From assembly GCF_000744945.1 (NCBI RefSeq), contig NZ_JQMX01000001.1, positions 1,116,001-1,180,000 of the forward strand: a stretch of DNA of 64,000 nt. The letters are read 5' to 3'. Shown one piece after another: positions 55,775-63,280 of the stretch. Position numbers and translations under genes: made by a program. Source of the stretch: Carnobacterium maltaromaticum DSM 20342. Lineage in GTDB: Bacteria > Bacillota > Bacilli > Lactobacillales > Carnobacteriaceae. Within the stretch, counting starts at the first letter, position 1, and every line of letters starts with the position of its first letter. The notes under the pieces were generated by a model. That model had not been told where the DNA came from. It searched no databases and saw nothing but the letters and a program-made list of their open reading frames with translations.

Positions 55775-57670
55775 ATGAAAAAAAAGACAATTAAATTAAT
55801 GCTAGTACTCTCGTTACTAGTGACTTTAGCAAGTTGTGGTACAGCGACGAATTCGTCTACCTCTACCTCAAAATCATCTAGTTCAACGGAAACTACTTCT
55901 ACTTCTACAAATATAGCCACGACAACAACAGATGATAATGGCCTATTTGGAACCTACACAGCAGAAGATCAGGACAGTAACTGGGATGAAACGAGTGGAA
56001 CGACTATCCAATTAAACAAAACTTCTATTAAAGTAGACGGTTCTGGAGCTTCTGCTACAGATAGCATTGTTACAATTACAGCAGCTGGAACTTATATCGT
56101 TTCTGGTACATTAACAGACGGGCAAATTAAGGTTAATGCCAGTAAAGAAGATACTGTGAGAATTATTCTAAATGGAGTTGATATCACTAGTTCAACAACA
56201 TCTCCTATTTATGTTCAACAAGCTGATAAAATGATTCTGACCTTAGCTGATAAAACTGAAAATAAAGTTAGTGATGCAACTGAATATAGTTACCCAGATG
56301 CAACGACAGACGAACCTGATGCTGCAATTTTTAGTAAAGATGATTTAACAATTAACGGTTCTGGAGCTTTAAACATTTCCGGAAATTATAATAATGGCAT
56401 TGCAAGTAAAGATGACCTAGTTATTACGGATGGGACGATTACAGTTGATGCTAAAAATCATGCTCTGCGCGGAAAAGACTCCGTTTCTATTTTAGCTGGA
56501 ACATTTGTGCTTAAAGCTGGCAATGATGGAATTCAAACCAATAATTCAGAGGATACAACGAAAGGTTGGATCGGAATTGATGGTGGGACCTATACAATCA
56601 CAGCAGCTCATGATGGCATTCAAGCCGAAAGTTCCCTTTTAATTTCTAATGGGAATTTTACTATTAAAACAGGTGCTGGAAGTGATAGTCAAACTTCCGT
56701 AACTACGAATACAAGCACAACTGCAGAAAATTCTAACAGCTTTAAAGCGCTCAAAGCAACTGAACAATTAACCATTCAAGATGGCTCATTTACACTTAAT
56801 GCCGAAGATGATGCTCTTCATACTAATGGCATTATTACAATCAATGGTGGTGAATTTTCTATTTCGACTGGTGATGATGGCATGCATGCAGATGATACTT
56901 TAACAATAAATGCTGGAACGATTGATATAAAAAAATCTTATGAAGGTCTTGAAGCAGCCTTCATTGTAATTAAAGATGGAACGATTCATGTTACTAGTTC
57001 AGATGATGGAATTAATGCAGCTGGTGGTAGTGATGGAACAACTGATGAGATTGGACCAGGAGGACAAAAAGACAATTTCAGTTCTGGTGGTGATTACGGT
57101 TTAACTATTACAGGTGGCCGAATCGTAGTTGATGCAGGCGGAGACGGTTTAGACTCAAATGGGGACATTGATATGAGTGGCGGAGTTGTTTTAGTCAATG
57201 GTCCAACAGATAATGGAAATGGTGCGATAGATTTTGATGGAACCTTTAATTTAAATGGCGGGACCCTAGTTGCATCTGGTAGCTCAGGTATGGCTGAAAC
57301 ACCGAGTACATCTTCCACTCAAGCCTCTTTAAATTTAATTTTTTCTAACACACAACAAGCCGGAACATTAGTTCACATCGAAGATGAAAATGGGGATGAA
57401 GTCCTAACCTTTGCTCCAACTAAGAATTTCCAATCCATTGTTATCAGTACTCCTGATATGCTACAAGGTAGTAAATACACATTATACTCTGGTGGTAGCC
57501 ATTCCGGAACAACTACCGATGGATTATATCAAAATGGTTCTTACACAATTGGAACACAGCTGACAACTGCAACACTTACTGATGTCAGCACAAGTATTTC
57601 AGAAACAGGTGCTAGTATCACTACTGGCGGTATGGGAGGCGGCGGTGGACGCCCTCCTGGAAATAATTAA
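55775..57670 (+). CDS. DUF4353 carbohydrate-binding lipoprotein with beta-helix repeats
   Basis: A 631-residue exported lipoprotein: signal peptide with lipobox-like LASCGTA (Cys about 22), Ser/Thr-rich linker (about 24-50), then a long parallel beta-helix with repeated acidic turns such as KAGNDGIQT, AAHDGIQAES, AEDDALHTNG, TGDDGMHADD, SSDDGINAAGG and GGDGLDSNG. These match DUF4353, whose characterised member (Cthe_2159) binds acidic polysaccharide and calcium. The C-terminus is glycine-rich (GGMGGGGGRPPGNN). It is third in the VTC-DUF4956 operon, 26 bases downstream. Confidence 0.88.
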   Translation: MKKKTIKLMLVLSLLVTLASCGTATNSSTSTSKSSSSTETTSTSTNIATTTTDDNGLFGTYTAEDQDSNWDETSGTTIQLNKTSIKVDGSGASATDSIVTITAAGTYIVSGTLTDGQIKVNASKEDTVRIILNGVDITSSTTSPIYVQQADKMILTLADKTENKVSDATEYSYPDATTDEPDAAIFSKDDLTINGSGALNISGNYNNGIASKDDLVITDGTITVDAKNHALRGKDSVSILAGTFVLKAGNDGIQTNNSEDTTKGWIGIDGGTYTITAAHDGIQAESSLLISNGNFTIKTGAGSDSQTSVTTNTSTTAENSNSFKALKATEQLTIQDGSFTLNAEDDALHTNGIITINGGEFSISTGDDGMHADDTLTINAGTIDIKKSYEGLEAAFIVIKDGTIHVTSSDDGINAAGGSDGTTDEIGPGGQKDNFSSGGDYGLTITGGRIVVDAGGDGLDSNGDIDMSGGVVLVNGPTDNGNGAIDFDGTFNLNGGTLVASGSSGMAETPSTSSTQASLNLIFSNTQQAGTLVHIEDENGDEVLTFAPTKNFQSIVISTPDMLQGSKYTLYSGGSHSGTTTDGLYQNGSYTIGTQLTTATLTDVSTSISETGASITTGGMGGGGGRPPGNN

Positions 57671-57686
57671 ACAAAATAGTAAGTCA

Positions 57687-57718
57687 GAAAAGACTAGGGA
57701 AATTTTCCTAGTCTTTTC
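57687..57718 (+). terminator. Terminator of the VTC operon
   Basis: GAAAAGACTAGG / CCTAGTCTTTTC stem followed by TTGC; a modest T-run. Confidence 0.75.
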
Positions 57719-57782
57719 TTGCATAACAAAGATTCCTTTCTTAACAGACTTTAACCTCAATTAAGTGTAAACGGTTATTTCC

Positions 57783-57882
57783 CGAATATTCGTGTTTTTT
57801 CTTTATATTTTTCTAAAAAAGGCTTGCTTTTTCACCTAAAAACGAATATCATTAAATCTGTTCTTATTAAATATTCGTTTTT
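57783..57882 (+). promoter_or_regulatory. Inverted repeat and PurR-like boxes upstream of the purine permease
   Basis: AAAAACGAATAT (57838-57849) and ATATTCGTTTTT (57871-57882) are a perfect 12-base inverted repeat 21 bases apart. A CGAATATTCG palindrome stands at 57783-57792. The CGAA cores resemble PurR boxes. The same repeat ends in TTTTT and lies 1 base before AGGAGG, so it could also form an RNA attenuator. Confidence 0.5.
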
Positions 57883-57895
57883 AGGAGGATTTACC

Positions 57896-59197
57896 ATGTC
57901 AAACTTCTTTCGCTTGAAAGAAAATAATACCACGATTCAAACAGAAATTATCGCAGGACTAACGACCTTTTTAACAATGGCTTATATCATTGTTGTGAAC
58001 CCTGTCATTTTAAGTGCTGCTGGAGTGCCTTTTAATCAAGTTTTTATGGCAACTATCCTAGCTGCTGTAGTCGGAACCGGTTGGATGGCCTTAGCTGCTA
58101 ATTATCCGATTGGGATTGCACCAGGTTTAGGAATGAATGCCTACTTTGTAACAGTGGTTGCGAGTGGTGTTGATTACAAAACAGCTTTTGCTTCTGTTTT
58201 TATTGCCGGATTAATCTTCTTACTATTATCTTTTACAAGTTTACGTGAAAAATTAATTATCGCGATACCAGAAACGTTGAAATCGGCTATTACTGCCGGT
58301 ATTGGCCTATTTATTGCTTTTGTTGGTTTACGTTTATCTGGTGTGATTGTAGCCGATGAAGCCAACTTAGTTAAATTAGGTGATCTACACAGTTTAGGTG
58401 TCATTTTAACATTAATCGGAATTATATTAAGTGTCATTTTAATGCTTTTAAATGTTCGTGGTGCGTTATTCATTAGTATGGTCGTTATTGCCGTTATTAG
58501 TTACTTTACGGGTCAAATCAAATTTGATGGCTTTATGGCCTTACCAAATTTTGGACATGATTTAATGATTACCAACCCAATCACTCCTTTTAAAGATGTG
58601 ATTGAAAATGGATTATACGGTGCTGTTCTTTCATTCTTATTAATCACTATTTTTGATACAACTGGCACAATGATTGCTGTTACTAAAAAAGCTGGTTTGA
58701 TGAAAGATGGTAATTTAGAAAATGCAAAACAAGCACTTCTAGCTGACGCTGTTGGAACAACAGTTGGTGCGGTTTTTGGAACAAGTCCAACTAGTGCCTA
58801 TATTGAATCTGGAACTGGCGTTGCTGCAGGTGGTAGAACGGGTTTAACAGCTTTAACAATTGCAGTTATGTTTGCAATTTCAAGCTTCTTCTTTCCAGTT
58901 GTCAGTGCTATTTCAAGTGTCAGTGCCATTACCGCTCCAGCATTAGTTATCGTTGGTTCAATGATGATGGCAAGTGCTGCTGAAATTCATTGGGATGATT
59001 TATCCGAAGCTTTTCCAGCCTTTATCGTCATTGTCACAATGCCTTTAACAAACAGTATTGCAACTGGTTTAGCATTAGGGTTTATTACCTACCCAATAAC
59101 TAAAGCTGTAACAGGCAAATTTAAAGATGTTCATCCACTCGTTTATGTTTTTGCAGTTCTATTCTTTATCCAAATGTTTTTCTTAGGCGGCCATTAA
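57896..59197 (+). CDS. NCS2-family purine permease (AzgA/PbuG type)
   Basis: A 433-residue membrane transporter from the ATG at 57896 (AGGAGG upstream). Family motifs: GLTTFLTMAYIIVVNP, GLGMNAYF, TIFDTTGTM and SPTSAYIESGTGVAAGGRTG. About 12 membrane segments. It probably imports hypoxanthine, guanine or adenine by proton symport. The upstream inverted repeat with CGAATAT cores fits PurR control. The exact base specificity is not shown by sequence alone. Confidence 0.93.
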   Translation: MSNFFRLKENNTTIQTEIIAGLTTFLTMAYIIVVNPVILSAAGVPFNQVFMATILAAVVGTGWMALAANYPIGIAPGLGMNAYFVTVVASGVDYKTAFASVFIAGLIFLLLSFTSLREKLIIAIPETLKSAITAGIGLFIAFVGLRLSGVIVADEANLVKLGDLHSLGVILTLIGIILSVILMLLNVRGALFISMVVIAVISYFTGQIKFDGFMALPNFGHDLMITNPITPFKDVIENGLYGAVLSFLLITIFDTTGTMIAVTKKAGLMKDGNLENAKQALLADAVGTTVGAVFGTSPTSAYIESGTGVAAGGRTGLTALTIAVMFAISSFFFPVVSAISSVSAITAPALVIVGSMMMASAAEIHWDDLSEAFPAFIVIVTMPLTNSIATGLALGFITYPITKAVTGKFKDVHPLVYVFAVLFFIQMFFLGGH

Positions 59198-59216
59198 TCA
59201 ATTGAAATACTAAATT

Positions 59217-59256
59217 AAAAAAACTCCGACTAAATTAGTTTAGTCGGAGTTTTTTT
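59217..59256. terminator. Bidirectional terminator of the permease and TraX-family gene
   Basis: AAAAACTCCGACTAAA / TTTAGTCGGAGTTTTT perfect stem with runs of A and T. Confidence 0.9.
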
Positions 59257-59262
59257 AATCGT

Positions 59263-60051
59263 CTATTTTTGCAACCAGTGGGCAATAAAAAAGAGCACGT
59301 AAATATGGGCTGGATAAAAGTAATAAAAGAAATTACGCATACCACGACCTTTTTCCCCGTTGTATAAAATAATTGGAATACTTGCTAACCCCATCATCCA
59401 TTGATAGTTTTCTGTAAAAGGATTCCCACCTGCACTAAAATAACTCAGTGCTGAAATAATCAATAAGGCTGCAACTTGTAAACTTTTTTTCCCATGGAAC
59501 AAATAAAATAATACAGCTAAAACAACTAGTAAAAAGCCACCTTCTGTTGTTAAAACAGTCGGTACAAATAAAAATAGAATATTAAAAGCTAAAAAATTAA
59601 CTTCTGGTAACCACATAATAAGAAAACCTGCTGCAATCGGTAAAACCATTAAAATAATTGCTCCTAAAACACTTAAAACTTGTTTCTTCTGCCACGCTGC
59701 TTTAAATAAATCAATTAAATACATATATAAAACACCTAAAAATATCGTTCCAAAAATATTATTAAAAATGCCTATCCCTTCAGCCACGTAACGATTGACC
59801 ACATAATTTCCGATACTCATAATCCAAAAACCTACTAACAAGCGAAACAGATATTTTTTCTTGTTACGCGTATGAATATATCCTTCTGAACTAGTGAATA
59901 AAAAAATAGGTGCGACTAAACGCCCTAACCAATGAAACCAAAATGGTACACCCATCTCTAAGAAAAACTCTGCTATATGATCAAACACCATTAGAACAAG
60001 TCCTAATACTTTAAGTTGAAAACCTGTTAACCCTTTTTTTACCATCTCCAT
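59263..60051 (-). CDS. TraX-family membrane protein
   Basis: A 262-residue integral membrane protein with about 8 hydrophobic spans. It matches the TraX/acyltransferase-like family: KVLGLVLMVFDHIAEFF (with His), FHWLGRLVAPIFLF and the SSEGYIHTRNKKKYLFRL section. TraX of F plasmid N-acetylates pilin; chromosomal homologues are probably membrane acyltransferases of unknown substrate. No plasmid transfer genes are near. Confidence 0.85.
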   Translation of the reverse strand: MEMVKKGLTGFQLKVLGLVLMVFDHIAEFFLEMGVPFWFHWLGRLVAPIFLFTSSEGYIHTRNKKKYLFRLLVGFWIMSIGNYVVNRYVAEGIGIFNNIFGTIFLGVLYMYLIDLFKAAWQKKQVLSVLGAIILMVLPIAAGFLIMWLPEVNFLAFNILFLFVPTVLTTEGGFLLVVLAVLFYLFHGKKSLQVAALLIISALSYFSAGGNPFTENYQWMMGLASIPIILYNGEKGRGMRNFFYYFYPAHIYVLFFIAHWLQK

Positions 60052-60165
60052 TTTGACACACTCCTTTATTTGCTTATTTTAGTATACAAAAATAAGCAAA
60101 TAAAAGTCCTATGAAAAATCTTACAAATCAAGAAAATCAACTTACATTATTGTCATTTAAAAATA

Positions 60166-60285
60166 AAAAGCTCATTGAGCCGGTTAGCTCAGGTAAGAAA
60201 ATAGGAAAAATTGATAGGACGCTTTTTGTCCTCTCGAATTTTTATTTTTTTCTCTAGGAGTTGGCTCATAAGAGCTAGGCTTAAT
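60166..60285 (+). repeat. Structured intergenic repeat, copy C
   Basis: A single copy, 39 kb from the others. Ends AGCTC and GAGCT pair; the next TTGAGCC pairs with GGCTCAT. The inner stem is AGGAC-GCTTTTT-GTCCT, changed on both sides relative to GTGGC/GCCAC in copies A2 and B1, so pairing is kept. The CTCGAA...CTAGGAG hairpin is weaker. Confidence 0.85.
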
Positions 60286-60291
60286 AAAAAA

Positions 60292-60316
60292 AACCTGCTA
60301 GTTAAACTAGCAGGTT
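60292..60316 (-). terminator. trmL terminator
   Basis: Minus-strand AACCTGCTAGTT / AACTAGCAGGTT palindrome followed by eight T, 32 bases after the trmL stop, directly next to repeat copy C. Confidence 0.85.
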
Positions 60317-60347
60317 CTCATTTATATTTAGAATTAACGATTCAAAA

Positions 60348-60860
60348 TCAGCTTAATTTATCGATTTCACCGTAATTATGCGTTAATTCCATATTCTCAA
60401 AATTCTGTTGACGCAATGCTTCATAAACTAAAATAGCCGCTGTATTTGATAAATTTAGCGATCGGACATGCTCATCATTCATAGGAATCCGTAAGCACTC
60501 TTGCTCATATTGACGCATAAATTCTTCTGGTAATCCTGTCGTTTCTTTTCCGAAAATAAAATAATGATCTAATTTAGAATCTGTTAAATCAACATCGCTA
60601 TAGACTTCATGACCGAATTTTGTGATTAAGTGAAGTTGACCAGATTCAGCAACTTTCAAAAATGCGGCTAAATCTGAATGATAACGAATCGCCACATCAT
60701 TCCAATAATCTAATCCCGCTCGTTTTAGTTGTTTGTCATCAGTTGAAAAACCTAGTGGTTCAATTAAATGTAACGTACTATTTGTCGCAGCACAAGTACG
60801 GGCAATATTTCCCGTATTTGCTGGAATTTGTGGTTCGAATAAAACAATATGATTTGGCAT
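60348..60860 (-). CDS. trmL: tRNA (cytidine(34)-2'-O)-methyltransferase
   Basis: A 170-residue SPOUT methyltransferase that modifies the wobble base of tRNA-Leu. Motifs [14 protein letters not shown] (residues 11-24), FGKETTGLP (about 103-111) and the knot end [19 protein letters not shown] are all present. GGAGG precedes the ATG. It follows queG in the same orientation, another tRNA modification gene. Confidence 0.96.
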   Translation of the reverse strand: MPNHIVLFEPQIPANTGNIARTCAATNSTLHLIEPLGFSTDDKQLKRAGLDYWNDVAIRYHSDLAAFLKVAESGQLHLITKFGHEVYSDVDLTDSKLDHYFIFGKETTGLPEEFMRQYEQECLRIPMNDEHVRSLNLSNTAAILVYEALRQQNFENMELTHNYGEIDKLS

Positions 60861-60919
60861 AATTTTTCCTCCAATAAAATAGGGTGCATTTAGACTTTAA
60901 ACACAATACTTCCCGTAAA

Positions 60920-62080
60920 TTAACTACTTTTTTCTTCTAACGTTTGAAGAGCTTGTTTAAACTCAACACGCGCTTCTTCATCTTCTTCTTTTTGGTACGC
61001 TGTTCTTAAAAATTCAATCACAGTGACATCTTGTTTTGCAACTATTTGACCAATTGCCCAGGCAGCTGTCCCTCGAATCACTGGTCTAGGATCTTCTTCA
61101 ATACAGCGTAACAATGCTGGCAATGCGGTTTTATCCCGATAATTAGCTAATGCAATAATAGCATTACGTTGAATCGGTTTTTTCCCCCGCCAAGAACCAG
61201 CCATTACACCAAAACGTTGTTTAAACTCTTTGTTGCTAATGGATAATAAAGGCTGTAGTAATGGCGCAACATCCTCCGGTACAGGTTCCATTTCTTCATG
61301 AAAATGAAAATTTTTCCCTTTATTATAAGGACAAACCATCTGACAAATATCGCAGCCATAAATCACATGACCCATTTTTTTTCGATACTCAACAGGCATC
61401 ATTCCTTTAGTTTGGGTTTGGAAAGATAGACATTTCTTCGCATTCATTCGCCCATCACCAAGCAAAGCCGTCGTCGGGCACCCGGTAATACACCGTGTAC
61501 AATCACCACAACCATTTGCTACCACTTCATCAAATTCAAATTCTAAATTCGTGATAATTTCACCTAAATAGACATACGAGCCAAATTCCTCGGTAATCAA
61601 TAAGCCATTCTTTCCAATAAAGCCTAAGCCAGCTCGTTGTGCGACTGCTACATCAATTAATTCTCCAGTATCTACCATCGGCTTAAATAAGACTTCTTCC
61701 TTGGCTTCTTGCTTAATAAATTCAATTAGCCTAGCAAGTTTTTCTCTTAAAATATCATGATAATCAGTCCCCCACGAAGCCCTCGCAAATTGCCCTCGAC
61801 GTTGGCCTTTGACTCGCTCAGGTGGTTCGTTCATCTTAGTTGGATAGGCCAATGCAATCGAAATAATAGAACGGGGTTCATCAAAAATTAATTCTGGATA
61901 AATTCGTTCCTTTATGACCGGATGCTCAAAACCCGAATGATGGCCTTTTTCTTGTTGTTCTTCAAGCTTTTTCTCTAAGTTGCTAAAAGGTTCTGCTGAA
62001 GCAAAACCAATTTTATCAATACCAATTCGTTGGCTTTCTTGAATAATCCGCTCTTTTAACGAAAGACTCGTTCCACTCAT
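60920..62080 (-). CDS. queG: Epoxyqueuosine reductase
   Basis: A 386-residue cobalamin- and Fe-S-dependent enzyme for the last step of queuosine synthesis. The N-terminal cobalamin-binding part ([13 protein letters not shown]), two 4Fe-4S clusters ([15 protein letters not shown] and [13 protein letters not shown]) and C-terminal HEAT-like repeats (about 300-386) are in order. I chose the ATG at 62080; a GTG at 62086 is closer to GGAG (4 nt versus 10). The preceding 320 bases hold a predicted structured RNA with its own terminator. Confidence 0.94.
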   Translation of the reverse strand: MSGTSLSLKERIIQESQRIGIDKIGFASAEPFSNLEKKLEEQQEKGHHSGFEHPVIKERIYPELIFDEPRSIISIALAYPTKMNEPPERVKGQRRGQFARASWGTDYHDILREKLARLIEFIKQEAKEEVLFKPMVDTGELIDVAVAQRAGLGFIGKNGLLITEEFGSYVYLGEIITNLEFEFDEVVANGCGDCTRCITGCPTTALLGDGRMNAKKCLSFQTQTKGMMPVEYRKKMGHVIYGCDICQMVCPYNKGKNFHFHEEMEPVPEDVAPLLQPLLSISNKEFKQRFGVMAGSWRGKKPIQRNAIIALANYRDKTALPALLRCIEEDPRPVIRGTAAWAIGQIVAKQDVTVIEFLRTAYQKEEDEEARVEFKQALQTLEEKSS

Positions 62081-62176
62081 GATCACTCAACTCCTTTATT
62101 CAAACAAAGACGAATTTATTATTAGAATTTGTCTTGCTTATTTATATGCACGATCTAGACTTTCCAAAAAAAAGCA

Positions 62177-62301
62177 GAAAAAAACGCATCACTTCGGTGT
62201 CTAGCACTGCGAAATGATACGTTAGTGAAGCACATTCTCACTCACTAACTTTTATCAGAATCTGATGGATCTCTGATAAAAACGAATGAACTAAATAGCT
62301 T
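62177..62301 (-). ncRNA. Predicted small RNA or terminated leader upstream of queG
   Basis: About 125 bases on the minus strand, starting near 62301. Three consecutive hairpins: TTTTATCAGA/TCTGATAAAA (62281-62250), GTTAGTGA/TCACTAAC (62249-62221), and a 12-bp stem (62221-62185) followed by seven U. A consensus promoter lies just upstream. It resembles a trans-acting sRNA more than a queG leader, but a riboswitch-like attenuator is possible. No match to known preQ1 types was seen. Confidence 0.6.
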
Positions 62302-62307
62302 ACTGAT

Positions 62308-62336
62308 AATATAACACCACTATGGAACTGTTGCAA
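62308..62336 (-). promoter_or_regulatory. Sigma-A promoter of the predicted small RNA
   Basis: Minus-strand TTGCAA (62336-62331) and TATATT (62313-62308) with a 17-base spacer; start near 62301. Confidence 0.75.
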
Positions 62337-62359
62337 CCCATTAGGGTCAATCAACCTAT

Positions 62360-62373
62360 TGTAAGCGTTATCC
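62360..62373. promoter_or_regulatory. cre-like CcpA site upstream of the small RNA promoter
   Basis: TGTAAGCGTTATCC matches the cre consensus TGNAANCGNTNNCA at all but the last position. It lies 24 bases upstream of the -35 box, where CcpA could activate. Confidence 0.45.
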
Positions 62374-62385
62374 ATCTATTTCTTG

Positions 62386-62403
62386 TTCACATTTCATTCA
62401 CAT
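62386..62403 (+). repeat. TTCACAT direct repeats, second site
   Basis: TTCACATttcaTTCACAT shares the heptamer and 11-base spacing of the VTC operon site at 54241. It lies just before the rlmA-like stop codon and about 50 bases upstream of the small RNA promoter, in reverse orientation to it. Confidence 0.5.
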
Positions 62404-62407
62404 TTGA

Positions 62408-63265
62408 CTACTCACTCATACCAATTAAAATACTTACATCAACTGTCACTTTTTTCAAGGGATTTTTTAAGGCAAAATCCTTTGCTGCTTGACTTGCTCC
62501 CCATGCTAAAGGAGTCATTTTCATTAAATCCGAGAATAATTCTGGCGTTAAATCAAAGCTATAACGACACTGTTCTACAGTAACCTTTGAGAAATGTTGG
62601 CTAAATTTGTTCACAACTGCGTCATTTTGGTAGCTCTGTTTTGCTTCTTGATCTTGATAAAAAAGTTTTCTCAGCTCAATTAAATAGTCTGTATTTGGCA
62701 CAACCTTAATAACCTTTCCATCATTTTTTAACAAGCGTTTAAATTCTTGATAATTAGATGGAGAAAAAATATTTAGAATTGTATCATATTGCTTAGATGC
62801 AAAAGGCGATTTAGCCAAATCTGCGACACACCAAAAAGCACTAGAAAAATGTGTACTTGCCAATTGGATGGCATCTTTAGAAATATCAAAACCTATTTTC
62901 GGCCCCTCTAGACCCAATTGAGTTAAATAATCTAATTGTGAGCCTTCTCCACATCCTACATCTAACAATGTTTTAATTTCTTTTGAATCTGTATTAATTA
63001 ACGGATAAATTTGTTCCAATAGAGGATTAAATAAACCTGCTTGCGCAATTGAAAAACGTGGACTAAGCATCTCTTTATCATATTCATTTTTAGCACTCCC
63101 TGTTAAAAAATAAAGAGTCCCCTTTTTTGACACATCAAAACTATGACCATTCTCACAATTAAAACTAGTCCCTTTGATTTCATCAAACCTACTTTGACAA
63201 ACTGGACATTGAAACAGCTGTTTCCAATTTGTTAAAAAATCAATTCCTTGATCAATTTTTTTCAA
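62408..63265 (-). CDS. 23S rRNA (guanine-N1)-methyltransferase, RlmA-like
   Basis: A 285-residue SAM-dependent methyltransferase with an N-terminal zinc ribbon (CPVCQ and CENGH) and a Rossmann methyltransferase domain (LLDVGCGEGSQLDYL). This matches RlmA family enzymes that methylate 23S rRNA helix 35 (G745 or G748), the TlrB type in Gram-positives. The target position cannot be settled here. It ends near the TTCACAT repeats and begins 15 bases after the epimerase gene, so both are likely in one unit. Confidence 0.9.
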   Translation of the reverse strand: MKKIDQGIDFLTNWKQLFQCPVCQSRFDEIKGTSFNCENGHSFDVSKKGTLYFLTGSAKNEYDKEMLSPRFSIAQAGLFNPLLEQIYPLINTDSKEIKTLLDVGCGEGSQLDYLTQLGLEGPKIGFDISKDAIQLASTHFSSAFWCVADLAKSPFASKQYDTILNIFSPSNYQEFKRLLKNDGKVIKVVPNTDYLIELRKLFYQDQEAKQSYQNDAVVNKFSQHFSKVTVEQCRYSFDLTPELFSDLMKMTPLAWGASQAAKDFALKNPLKKVTVDVSILIGMSE

Positions 63266-63280
63266 AATTCTGCCTTCTTT

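Noticed and set aside
57671..57895. Purine riboswitch before the NCS2 permease
   Set aside because: The conserved three-way junction core and loop sequences are absent; the inverted repeat fits an operator or hairpin instead.
59263..60051. TraX gene as evidence of a plasmid or conjugative region
   Set aside because: The flanking genes are chromosomal core and no transfer genes are near; TraX-family proteins are common on chromosomes.
62087..62301. preQ1 riboswitch in the queG leader
   Set aside because: I looked for the short preQ1-I pseudoknot pattern and the preQ1-II type and saw neither. The structure is three simple hairpins with a terminator.
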